From Anaeromyxobacter sp. (lineage in GTDB: Bacteria > Myxococcota > Myxococcia > Myxococcales > Anaeromyxobacteraceae): a stretch of DNA of 8,428 nucleotides. The DNA is taken from positions 1 through 8,428 of the forward strand of contig JAHWYA010000051.1 in the NCBI GenBank assembly GCA_020028115.1, given 5' to 3'. The translations under genes and the position numbers were made by a program. A model generated the notes under the pieces. The model made no database searches and was not told where the DNA came from. It worked only from the letters and a program-made list of their open reading frames with translations. Every line of letters starts with the position of its first letter. Positions within the stretch are counted from its first letter, which is position 1. Below are positions 1-6,375 of the stretch, in pieces.

Positions 1-93
1 GCCCTGCTGCTCCAGAGCCGGCTCGAGGCCCGCGTGGCCCGTGCCCGGCTCGACCTCGCCCTCGGAACCTCCATCGAAGGGATCACTCCGTGA
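1..93 (+). CDS. TolC-like outer-membrane efflux channel, C-terminal end (partial)
   Basis: Only the last 30 codons and the stop are inside the window; the gene begins to the left. The visible peptide has the pattern RLEARVARARLDLALG, typical of the last coiled-coil helix of TolC/OprM-type channel proteins, where a helix rich in Leu, Ala and Arg ends in 'LDLALG'. Such proteins form the trimeric outer-membrane exit duct of RND pumps. The next two genes encode the adaptor and the permease, which supports the assignment. The TGA stop overlaps the GTG start of the adaptor gene (GTGA), so the genes are probably translationally coupled. With so short a fragment, the family call rests on this motif and on context. 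Confidence 0.75.
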   Translation, partial: ALLLQSRLEARVARARLDLALGTSIEGITP

Positions 94-1106
94 AGAAGAC
101 GCACCTCGTCCTCGCCGTCGCGTCCGCGGCGCTGCTGTCGCTGCCCCACGCCGTCCCCGCCACGGCGGGCGCCGACTCCGCCGCCACGAAGGTGCGGCTC
201 GTGGACACCGCGCCCGCGACCGCCGGACGCTGGATCGCGGCGAACGTGCGCGCCGCCCGCCGGGCCCGGGTCTCGACCCGTCTCTCGGCGACGGTCAAGG
301 CCGTGCACGTCGCCGAGGGGGACCGCGTCCGCGAGGGCCAGGTGGTCGTGTCGCTCGCGGATCCCGACGTGCGCGCCGCCGTCGCCGCGGCGGAGGCGGC
401 GCTCTCGAGCGCGGCCGCCCACGAGCGGCGCATCTCGGGCCTCGTCACCGAGCGCGCGGCGACGCCGAGCGAGCTCGAGGCGGCGCAGGCGCAGCGCGCG
501 CAGGCGGAGGCGGCGGTGGCCGCCGCCCGGGCGAGCCTGGCGCACACCGAGATCCGCGCGCCGTTCGCCGGCGTCGTCCAGGCGCGGCGCGTGGAGCCGG
601 GAGATCTCGTCGGTCCGGGCCAGCCGCTGCTCGAGCTCGAGGGCGGCGGGCTCGAGCTCGAGGCGAGCGTCTCAGAGGAGGAGGGACGCGGCCTCGCGCC
701 CGGCCAGCGCCTCCGCTTCCGGTCCGGAGATCACGAGGGGACCGCGGAGCTGTTCGCCCTGACGCCCGGCGGCGACGCGCTGTCCCACCGCCGCGGGCTC
801 CGCGCGCGCGTGCACCAGGCGCCGCCCGGGCTCGCGTCCGGCTCGTTCGCACGGCTCGAGGTCCCCTCGGCGGGCCCGGCGACGGGCGGGGTGTGGGTGC
901 CCCGCACCGCCGTCGTCCTGCGCGGCGATCTCACCGGCGTGTTCGTCGCCTCCTCCGGACGCGCCGAGCTGCGCTGGATCGCGGCCGGGGAGCCGATCGG
1001 CGACCAGGTCCCCGTGCGCGCCGGTCTCGGCGCCGCCGACCGCGTGATCGACGCGCCCGGTGCGCTCCGCGACGGGCAGCGGGTGGAGGTGGTCCATGGC
1101 CGCTGA
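90..1106 (+). CDS. RND efflux periplasmic adaptor subunit (HlyD/MFP family)
   Basis: This 338-residue membrane-fusion protein should link the inner-membrane RND pump to the outer-membrane channel in the periplasm. The N-terminus (MKKTHLVLAV, then an Ala/Leu stretch to about residue 27) is a Sec signal peptide with no clear lipobox cysteine. The order of domains is typical. The first half of a lipoyl domain is at about 59-92 (AEGDRVREGQVV), an Ala/Glu-rich alpha-helical hairpin at about 93-150, and the second lipoyl half at about 153-185 (IRAPFAGVV and EPGDLV). A beta-barrel follows at about 186-260 and a membrane-proximal domain at about 265-338 (VPRTAVV). The GTG start sits inside the upstream stop (GTGA), with AAGGG at 77-81 as a fair Shine-Dalgarno. 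The gene overlaps the permease start by 11 bases. The substrate cannot be read from the sequence. The family call is secure. Confidence 0.93.
   Translation: MKKTHLVLAVASAALLSLPHAVPATAGADSAATKVRLVDTAPATAGRWIAANVRAARRARVSTRLSATVKAVHVAEGDRVREGQVVVSLADPDVRAAVAAAEAALSSAAAHERRISGLVTERAATPSELEAAQAQRAQAEAAVAAARASLAHTEIRAPFAGVVQARRVEPGDLVGPGQPLLELEGGGLELEASVSEEEGRGLAPGQRLRFRSGDHEGTAELFALTPGGDALSHRRGLRARVHQAPPGLASGSFARLEVPSAGPATGGVWVPRTAVVLRGDLTGVFVASSGRAELRWIAAGEPIGDQVPVRAGLGAADRVIDAPGALRDGQRVEVVHGR
1085..1090 (+). promoter_or_regulatory. Ribosome binding site of the RND permease gene
   Basis: GGAGGT lies 5 bases before the ATG at 1096, inside the last codons of the adaptor gene. It decides the permease start: an in-frame ATG at 1060 would add 12 residues unlike the family, and this Shine-Dalgarno would then lie inside the gene. 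Confidence 0.8.
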
Positions 1107-4100
1107 GCGAGGGCTCGGGCTCGCCGGGCGGATGGCGCGGCCGTTCCTCCGCTCGAAGCTCACGCCCATCATCGTCCTCGCCTCGATCGGGCTCGGCGTC
1201 GCCGCGGTGGCGCTGACCCCGCGCGAGGAGGAGCCGCAGATCGTCGTCCCCATGGTGGACGTCATCGTGCCGATGCCCGGCGCGTCGCCGGGCGAGGTCG
1301 AGACGCAGCTCACGACGCCGCTCGAGCGCCGCCTCTGGGGCATCCCCGGCGTCGAGTACGTCTACAGCGTGAGCCGGCAGGACTCCGCCCTCGTCACGGT
1401 GCGGTTCGCCGTCGACGAGCCCCTCGAGCCGTCCCTGGTGAAGGTGCACCAGGAGCTCGCCGGTCACCCCGAGGTCCTGCCGCCCGGGGCGGCGCGCCCG
1501 ATCGTGCGCGCGCTCACCATCGACGACGTGCCGTTCCTGACGCTCACGCTGCACGCGGACGACCCGCTCCCGGCGGGCGAGCTGCGCAAGCTCGGCGAGG
1601 AGGTCGCGCGGGAGCTCGCGGACGTGCCCCGGACCGCGAACGTGAGCGTCCTCGGCGGCGCCCGGCGGGAGGTCCGGATCGAGCCCGACCCCGATCGCCT
1701 GCGCGCGCTGTCGGTCTCCATCGGGGAGGTCGCGCACGCGGTCCAGACCGCGCAGGCGGCGCTGCCGGCGGGCGCGCTCGTGGACGCAGGCCGCCGCGTC
1801 GAGCTCGAGGCGTCCGGCTTCTTCCGGTCCGCCTCCGAGCTGCAGCGCGTCGTCGTCGCCGTGCGCGACGGCCGGCCGATCTACGTCGCGGACGTCGCGC
1901 GGGTCGCGGACGGGCCGGAGCCCGAGCCCGCCGTGATCCTCACCGCCGACGCGGGGAAGCCCGGGTTCTCCCAGGCCGTCTCGATCGTGGTCGCGAAGCG
2001 GCCGGGCACGAACGCGGCGGAGCTCGCCGACCGCGTCCTCGAGAAGGTCGAGGCGCTGCGCGGGCGCCTGCTGCCGGCCGCGGTCCACGCGACCGTGACG
2101 CGCAACTACGGCGAGACGGCGGGCGAGAAGTCCTCCGAGCTCATCGACCACCTGCTCATCGCCACGCTCTCGGTCATCGCGCTCATCCTCCTCGCGATGG
2201 GGTGGCGGTCGGCCGTCGTCGTCGCCGTCGCGGTCCCCGTGACGCTCGCCCTCACGCTCCTCCTCACCTACCTGAACGGCTACACGCTCAACCGGGTCAC
2301 GCTGTTCGCGCTCATCTTCTCGATCGGCATCCTCGTCGACGACGCCATCGTCGTGGTCGAGAACATCCACCGCCATCTCTACCTGCCCGGCCCCCGCCGG
2401 AGCTTCGCCCGGATCATCCTCGACGCGGTGGACGAGGTCGGGAACCCGACGATCCTCGCCACGTTCGCGGTGATCGCCGCGATCCTCCCCATGGCGATGG
2501 TTCGCGGGCTCATGGGGCCGTACATGCGCCCGATCCCCGTTGGCGCGAGCCTCGCGATGATCTTCTCGCTGGTGATCGCGTTCGCGGTGTCGCCGTGGGC
2601 CGCCATGCTCGTCTTCCGCAAGGAGGCGCGGGTGCCCGAGCTCGACCCGACCGGCATGCACCCCGGAGATCCGGGGCGCGACGCCCCCGAGCCGGAGCGA
2701 GACCTCCAGAGCGCGCACCCCGAGTCGGCGCCCGACTCGCGCTTCGGGCGGCTCGACCGCCGGATCGTGCGGGGGCTCCTCGCCTCGTCGAAGGTGCAGC
2801 TCGCCTTCGGCGCCGGCGTCCTGGTGCTGCTCGCGGGCGCGGTCGCGCTCCTCGGCGCCGGCGTCGTGGAGGTCAAGATGCTGCCCTTCGACGACAAGAA
2901 CGAGCTCCAGGTCCAGCTGGACCTGCCGAAGGGGGCCGCGCGCGAGGAGGCGCTCGCGGTGGGCCAGGCGCTGGCGCGCCACCTCCTCCAGGAGCCGGAG
3001 GTGAAGGACGTGCAGGTCCACTCGGGCGTGGCGGCCCCGTTCACCTTCGTCGGCATGGTCCGCCACAGCTTCTTCCGCGACGCGCCCGAGCAGGTCGACC
3101 TCCAGGTGAACCTCGTCGCGAAGGGGCGCCGGGACGCGTCGAGCCACCAGCTCGCGGTCCGGATCCGTCCGGAGCTGGCCGGGATCGCCGCCGCGTCCGG
3201 CGCCCGCGTGAAGGTGGTCGAGATCCCGCCGGGCCCGCCCGTGCTCGACACGCTCGTCGCCGAGGTCTACGGCCCCACCGCCGCCGAGCGCGGTCGGATC
3301 GCGTCGGAGGTCCGCGAGGCGTTCCGCTCGGTGGCGGGCATCGTGGACGTCGACTCGACGCTCGATGGCACGCGGCCCGAGCTCACCCTCGCCCTCGACC
3401 GCGAGAAGGCGGCCCTCCACGGCGTGCAGCCCGCGGCGGTCGTGCAGGCGCTGTCCCTCGCCGGGCACGGCGCCGAGGTCGGGGCCTTCCAGGTCGAGCG
3501 CGGCGCGCGGCGGGTGCCGCTCGTGCTCCAGCTCGCCCCGCGGCACCGCCAGGAGCTCGCGCCGCTCCTCTCCCTCACCGTCGCCGGCCGCGCGGGGCAG
3601 GTCCCCCTGTCCGAGCTCGTCCGCGTCGAGGAGACGCGCGAGGGGGGCGCGATCCACCACAAGAACCTGAAGCCCGTGTCGTACGTCTTCGCCGAGCTCG
3701 CCGGCGCCATCGAGAGCCCGCTCTACGCGCTGCTCGCCCTCGAGGACCGCCTCGCGCCGCTGCGCGGCGACGGCGGGGAGGTGGTCGCCCGGCACGGGCT
3801 CGAGCACCCGGCCGCGACCGAGCGCGCCTCGCTCAAGTGGGACGGGGAGTGGCACATCACGCTCGAGGTGTTCCGCGACCTCGGGCTCGCGTTCGCCGCG
3901 GTGATCCTCCTCATCTACGTCCTGATGGTCGGGTGGTTCCAGAGCTTCTCGATGCCGCTCGTCATCCTCGTCCCGGTGCCGCTCTCGCTCGTCGGCATCC
4001 TGCCGGCGCACGCGCTCACCGGCTCGTTCTTCACCGCGACGAGCATGATCGGCTTCATCGCAGGGGCCGGCATCGTGGTGCGCAACTCGATCATCCTCGT

Positions 4101-4434
4101 CGACTTCGCGGAGCTGAAGCTGCGGGAGGGCATGCCGCTCGCGCTCGCGGTCGAGGAGGCGGTGGTCGTGCGCTTCCGCCCGATGTTGCTGACGGCGCTC
4201 GCCGTCATCGTCGGGAGCGCGGTCATGCTCGCGGACCCCATCTTCCAGGGGCTCGCCGTCGCGCTCATGGCCGGCGCGATCGCGGCGACGCTGCTCTCCC
4301 GCTACGCCGTCCCGATCCTCTACTACCTCCTCGCGCGGCGCGGCCGGGCGTCGGAGCTGCAGCGGGAGGGCGCGCGGGGGGAGGCCGCCGGCGCCGGGCC
4401 GCAGCCGTGCGAGCCCTGCCCCGAGACCGCCTGA
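1096..4434 (+). CDS. RND efflux transporter permease (AcrB/MexB superfamily)
   Basis: This 1112-residue inner-membrane proton antiporter is the energised subunit of the pump. TM1 is at about 22-40, followed by a large periplasmic domain. The TM2-6 block starts near residue 349, TM7 is at about 567-591, a second periplasmic domain follows, and TM8-12 run from about 929 to 1090. TM4 carries VDDAIVVVEN with Asp415 and Asp416, matching the proton-relay aspartates of AcrB (D407/D408) and pointing to HAE-1-like rather than heavy-metal pumps. In TM10 the motif is RNSIILVDF, with Arg996 where AcrB has Lys940. The second periplasmic half has VRHSFFR (655-661), which I recall as typical of a large, poorly characterised RND subfamily. 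An acidic, proline-rich linker at about 513-555 joins the halves. The cytoplasmic tail ends with a CEPC motif (1105-1108). Start chosen by the GGAGGT at 1085. Last gene of the operon; substrate unknown. Confidence 0.95.
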   Translation: MAAERGLGLAGRMARPFLRSKLTPIIVLASIGLGVAAVALTPREEEPQIVVPMVDVIVPMPGASPGEVETQLTTPLERRLWGIPGVEYVYSVSRQDSALVTVRFAVDEPLEPSLVKVHQELAGHPEVLPPGAARPIVRALTIDDVPFLTLTLHADDPLPAGELRKLGEEVARELADVPRTANVSVLGGARREVRIEPDPDRLRALSVSIGEVAHAVQTAQAALPAGALVDAGRRVELEASGFFRSASELQRVVVAVRDGRPIYVADVARVADGPEPEPAVILTADAGKPGFSQAVSIVVAKRPGTNAAELADRVLEKVEALRGRLLPAAVHATVTRNYGETAGEKSSELIDHLLIATLSVIALILLAMGWRSAVVVAVAVPVTLALTLLLTYLNGYTLNRVTLFALIFSIGILVDDAIVVVENIHRHLYLPGPRRSFARIILDAVDEVGNPTILATFAVIAAILPMAMVRGLMGPYMRPIPVGASLAMIFSLVIAFAVSPWAAMLVFRKEARVPELDPTGMHPGDPGRDAPEPERDLQSAHPESAPDSRFGRLDRRIVRGLLASSKVQLAFGAGVLVLLAGAVALLGAGVVEVKMLPFDDKNELQVQLDLPKGAAREEALAVGQALARHLLQEPEVKDVQVHSGVAAPFTFVGMVRHSFFRDAPEQVDLQVNLVAKGRRDASSHQLAVRIRPELAGIAAASGARVKVVEIPPGPPVLDTLVAEVYGPTAAERGRIASEVREAFRSVAGIVDVDSTLDGTRPELTLALDREKAALHGVQPAAVVQALSLAGHGAEVGAFQVERGARRVPLVLQLAPRHRQELAPLLSLTVAGRAGQVPLSELVRVEETREGGAIHHKNLKPVSYVFAELAGAIESPLYALLALEDRLAPLRGDGGEVVARHGLEHPAATERASLKWDGEWHITLEVFRDLGLAFAAVILLIYVLMVGWFQSFSMPLVILVPVPLSLVGILPAHALTGSFFTATSMIGFIAGAGIVVRNSIILVDFAELKLREGMPLALAVEEAVVVRFRPMLLTALAVIVGSAVMLADPIFQGLAVALMAGAIAATLLSRYAVPILYYLLARRGRASELQREGARGEAAGAGPQPCEPCPETA

Positions 4435-4435
4435 C

Positions 4436-4451
4436 CCGCCGGCCGGGGCGG
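4436..4451. terminator. Short GC hairpin between convergent genes, possible bidirectional terminator
   Basis: CCGCC (4436-4440) and GGCGG (4447-4451) form a 5-bp stem with a 6-base loop, filling the 18-base gap between the permease stop and the dehydrogenase stop. There is no T-tract on either side, so factor-independent termination is only a possibility. Position is the main argument. Confidence 0.3.
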
Positions 4452-4452
4452 C

Positions 4453-5652
4453 TCAGCGCGGGGTCACCCTGAGCAGCTTCCCGTTCGAGTCGTCGGTGAG
4501 GAGGTAGAGCGCGCCGTCGGGGCCCTGGACCACCTCCCGGATCCGGGCGCCCAGCTCGGTGAGGAGCCGCTCCTCGCCGACGACGCGATCGCCCTCCAGG
4601 ACGAGCCGGACGAGCGCGCGGCTCGAGAGCCCACCGAGGAAGACGTTGCCGCGCCACTCCGGGAAGAGGTCGCCGGAGTAGATCACCATCCCGGACGGCG
4701 AGATCACCGGGTCCCAGTAGTACCTCGGCTGCTCCATGCCCGGCGCCTGGGTCGTCTTGTGGATGCGCGCCCCCGAGTACTCCTCGCCGTAGCCGATCGT
4801 CGGCCAGCCGTAGTCCTTGCCGCGCTCGATCAGGTTCAGCTCGTCGCCGCCCCGTGGCCCCATCTCGCCGATCCACAGGCGGCCGCCGGCGTCGAGCGCC
4901 GCGGAGAGGATGTTGCGGTGGCCCGACGACCAGATCTCCGGCCGCGCGCGATCGCGCCCGACGAACGGGTTGTCCTTCGGGACGGAGCCGTCCGGCCGGA
5001 TGCGGACGATCTTTCCGAAGTCGCTCCCGAGATCCTGGGCCTGCACGCGGCCGGCGAGGATGGACCGCTCTCCGAGCGTCACGAACAGCGTGCCGTCCGG
5101 CGCGAACACCATCCGGCCGCCCGCGTGCAGCGTCGACTCGAGCGTCGGCTCCATGCGGAACACGACCTCGACGCCGTCGAGGCGCGGCTCGGGCCCGTCC
5201 ACGAACCGGCCGCGCGCGACCGCGAGCCCGTTCCCGCCCTTCCGCGGCTCGTAGTAGGAGACGTACACGAGGGCGTTCCGCGCGAAGTCCGGGTCGAGCT
5301 CGACGTCGAGGAGCCCGCCCTGGTTGCGCCCGTCGACGCGCGGGATGCCGCCGAGGGTGCGCGACTTCCTTCCGTCCTGGCCGACGACGAACAGCCTCCC
5401 CGTGGGCTTCTCGGTCACGAGCATCCGCCGGTCGGGGAGGAACGCGATCGCCCACGGCCGGTCGAACCCCGACGCGACCTCGGTGACGGCGAGGGCGGTC
5501 CGGGTCGTGACCGCCGGCGCGCGCGTCTGGCCGGGGAACGCCGGGGAGAACTCGGGGACGTTCGGCGCCGCCGTGTCGACGGGCGCGGCGCACGCGGGGC
5601 CTGCCGCGGCGAGGGCGAGGGTCGTCGCGGCGATCGTGAGCGCGGCGCGCAT
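4453..5652 (-). CDS. Periplasmic soluble PQQ-dependent aldose sugar dehydrogenase (GSDH/YliI-Asd type)
   Basis: This 399-residue protein should oxidise aldose sugars to lactones using PQQ and calcium, in the periplasm or outside the cell. A signal peptide occupies about residues 1-22 (MRAALTIAATTLALAAAGPA). The fold is a six-bladed beta-propeller. Visible landmarks are GFDRPWAIAFLPD near 62-74, NQGGLLDVELDPDF near 110-123, and STLHAGGRMVFAPDG near 173-187. His176 is the likely catalytic base. GEMGPRGGDELNLI plus KDYGWP span about 262-284, and GPDGALYLLTDDSNGKLLRV is near the C-terminus. I recall the same motifs from E. coli YliI. The ATG at 5652 is chosen because GGAGG (minus strand, 5659-5663) lies 6 bases upstream and the signal peptide starts there; an upstream ATG at 5709 would add 19 basic residues. 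No PQQ synthesis genes are in the window. The gene converges on the permease gene, and I see no functional link to it. Confidence 0.92.
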   Translation of the reverse strand: MRAALTIAATTLALAAAGPACAAPVDTAAPNVPEFSPAFPGQTRAPAVTTRTALAVTEVASGFDRPWAIAFLPDRRMLVTEKPTGRLFVVGQDGRKSRTLGGIPRVDGRNQGGLLDVELDPDFARNALVYVSYYEPRKGGNGLAVARGRFVDGPEPRLDGVEVVFRMEPTLESTLHAGGRMVFAPDGTLFVTLGERSILAGRVQAQDLGSDFGKIVRIRPDGSVPKDNPFVGRDRARPEIWSSGHRNILSAALDAGGRLWIGEMGPRGGDELNLIERGKDYGWPTIGYGEEYSGARIHKTTQAPGMEQPRYYWDPVISPSGMVIYSGDLFPEWRGNVFLGGLSSRALVRLVLEGDRVVGEERLLTELGARIREVVQGPDGALYLLTDDSNGKLLRVTPR

Positions 5653-5850
5653 GCGGTGCCTCCGTCGGGGGGTCGGACCACGCCGGCCTGCGGGACGTTT
5701 AGGCACCACGGCGCGCGCGCGCCACGGAACGGGGCGGGCCCTCCTTCACCTCGCAGGCAAGCTCCGGGGTCGGCTCAGGGCTGGTGCCATGTGTCGGCGG
5801 CGAGCTCCGAGCTCCGCATCGGCCCGGCGACGAACCGCCGACCGGAGACG
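5653..5850. other. Intergenic leader upstream of the dehydrogenase gene
   Basis: About 200 bases with no convincing gene. It must hold the dehydrogenase promoter if that gene is transcribed alone, but I find no good -35/-10 pair. The only AT-richer spot on the minus strand is around 5695-5702 (TAAACGT). An alternating GC run (5711-5720) and an 8-bp inverted repeat (GTCGGCGG 5792-5799 with CCGCCGAC 5835-5842, 35-base loop) are present; both are easily produced by chance at this GC content. Confidence 0.5.
5659..5663 (-). promoter_or_regulatory. Ribosome binding site of the PQQ dehydrogenase gene
   Basis: GGAGG on the minus strand lies 6 bases before the ATG at 5652. It supports this start over the in-frame ATG at 5709. 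Confidence 0.75.
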
Positions 5851-6042
5851 TCACGCGCGGTCAGGATCTGGATCCCGCCGCGATGGGTCGCGCTCGCGTC
5901 TGCGCTGCTCATCCTCCTCGACGGCGCCTTCCTGCGTTTCGTGCTCGCGCTCGATCGGCGGAGCGCTGGTGCGCTCACGCGGGTCCCGCTCCTCGGGCCG
6001 AGGCTCGGTCTTGGGCTCTCCCACGCGGTCTGGCTGGTTCAT
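5851..6042 (-). CDS. Small highly charged hypothetical protein (63 aa)
   Basis: I do not recognise this possible gene. It encodes 63 residues starting MNQPDRVGEP, made almost wholly of Glu, Arg, Asp and Pro. It has no membrane segment, no Cys, and nothing that would fold as a globular core, so it would be intrinsically disordered. In its favour, the minus strand has GGGGGAG about 4 bases before the ATG, a good Shine-Dalgarno. Against it, about 78% of third codon positions are G or C, clearly below the confident genes here, and an Arg/Glu/Pro-rich frame arises easily in GC-rich noncoding DNA. An in-frame ATG at 6096 is less likely because it has no comparable ribosome site. The ORF lies downstream of the hairpins that may end the EF-G transcript, so it may have its own promoter or be read-through. 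Confidence 0.4.
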   Translation of the reverse strand: MNQPDRVGEPKTEPRPEERDPRERTSAPPIEREHETQEGAVEEDEQRRRERDPSRRDPDPDRA

Positions 6043-6056
6043 GCTTCTCCCCCTGC

Positions 6057-6077
6057 GGAACGGTAGCTTCCCGTTCC
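6057..6077. repeat. Perfect 7-bp hairpin in the leader of the small charged ORF
   Basis: GGAACGG (6057-6063) and CCGTTCC (6071-6077) form a perfect 7-bp stem around a 7-base loop. On the minus strand it lies just upstream of the Shine-Dalgarno of the charged ORF and just after a second hairpin (6082-6110). It could be part of a terminator or an RNA structure near that ribosome site. Confidence 0.35.
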
Positions 6078-6081
6078 CGCC

Positions 6082-6110
6082 GACGCCCGGCTTCACCGCC
6101 GCTGGGCGTC
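6082..6110 (-). terminator. GC-rich hairpin, possible terminator of the EF-G/ATPase transcript
   Basis: GACGCCC (6082-6088) pairs perfectly with GGGCGTC (6104-6110). One G/T position and two further pairs extend the stem to about 10 bp around a 9-base loop. It lies 24 bases past the stop of the Cys-x-Cys reading frame on the minus strand, where a transcript from the EF-G side would be expected to end. There is no T-tract, so the terminator call is based on position and stem strength. Confidence 0.35.
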
Positions 6111-6133
6111 AGACCGGGCGGGCGCTCCACGGC

Positions 6134-6317
6134 TCACGCCGCCTCGAGCGCGTCCGCGAGCGCGCCGAGGAGCTTCTCGCCGTCTCCCGTCCAGGCGCTC
6201 CCGCCGCAGGAGCAGGGTGGACCCGCTTCACGGACACCGACGACGTCCATCAGCTCGGCGTTGCTCGGGTCGACGAGCACCGAACCGGCGAGGAGCCGGT
6301 CTGTCCGCCATCGTCAC
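6134..6317 (-). pseudogene. Frameshifted small Cys-x-Cys protein gene (about 60 aa if restored)
   Basis: I do not recognise the family. A strong ribosome site (GGAGGAGGT, minus strand 6330-6322) precedes a GTG at 6317, with an in-frame ATG at 6311. That frame reads MTMADR, then turns into Pro/Arg-rich noise and stops after 29 codons. Skipping one base at about 6299 enters a frame of 54 codons to the TGA at 6134-6136. That frame looks like a real protein: RLLAGSVLVDPSNAELMDVV, then PPCSCGG, then a Leu/Ala-rich helix ending LGALADALEAA. Its third positions are mostly G or C. The good frame has no start of its own near a ribosome site: it is closed upstream by a TGA at the ATG, and its first GTG has no Shine-Dalgarno. 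The simplest reading is a small insertion (a net +1, or the four bases AGAC beside GAC) or a sequencing error. Recoding at the AGA codon just before the slip is a less likely alternative. It follows the ATPase gene by 58 bases. Confidence 0.6.
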
Positions 6318-6321
6318 GCCG

Positions 6322-6330
6322 ACCTCCTCC
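6322..6330 (-). promoter_or_regulatory. Strong ribosome binding site of the frameshifted small gene
   Basis: GGAGGAGGT on the minus strand, followed by 4 bases and then GTG at 6317. It is among the best Shine-Dalgarno sequences in the window, yet in the sequence as given it drives only a 29-codon frame. This is a main argument that the downstream gene is real but shifted. Confidence 0.7.
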
Positions 6331-6351
6331 AGCGTCCCGAGCGGAGGCTCA

Positions 6352-6367
6352 GGCGGTCCGAACCGCC
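6352..6367. repeat. 6-bp GC hairpin just after the ATPase stop
   Basis: GGCGGT (6352-6357) and ACCGCC (6362-6367) form a perfect stem with a 4-base loop (TCGG on the minus strand), 8 bases past the ATPase stop codon. A weaker 5-bp stem (ACGGT 6372-6376, ACCGT 6381-6385) overlaps the stop itself. They may protect the mRNA end or attenuate transcription before the small gene; there is no T-tract. Confidence 0.3.
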
Positions 6368-6375
6368 ACGGACGG

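Noticed and set aside
630..662. Direct repeat CTCGAGCTCGAG (630-641 and 651-662) in the adaptor gene
   Set aside because: It encodes Leu-Glu-Leu-Glu twice with favoured codons in a beta-strand region, so it is explained by coding sequence and codon bias.
931..4011. A 1026-codon open frame on the minus strand across the permease gene
   Set aside because: It is antisense to a clear RND permease and is dominated by Arg, Asp, Glu, Gly and His, the usual product of reading GC-rich coding DNA backwards. It has no recognisable domain.
2202..4472. A 756-codon plus-strand frame overlapping the permease in another frame
   Set aside because: It is an Arg/Ala/Gly/Pro-rich shadow of the RND gene, with no motif; the true frame has all RND landmarks.
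5653..5709. Upstream ATG start for the dehydrogenase at 5709
   Set aside because: It would put 19 basic, proline-rich residues before a good signal peptide and would bury the GGAGG at 5659-5663 inside the gene.
5770..5787. Possible sigma-54 promoter on the minus strand (TGGCAC at 5782-5787)
   Set aside because: The -24 element fits, but the bases where TTGC should stand do not (CTGA), so the -12 GC is missing.
5775..5978. A 67-codon minus-strand frame overlapping the charged ORF
   Set aside because: It has no ribosome site, basic low-complexity composition, and mostly overlaps the better-supported frame.
4759..6066. A 435-codon plus-strand frame opposite the dehydrogenase, running into the gap to 6066
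   Set aside because: It is antisense to the PQQ dehydrogenase for most of its length. The apparent hydrophobic end is the complement of the Glu/Arg-rich minus-strand stretch, not a credible membrane protein.
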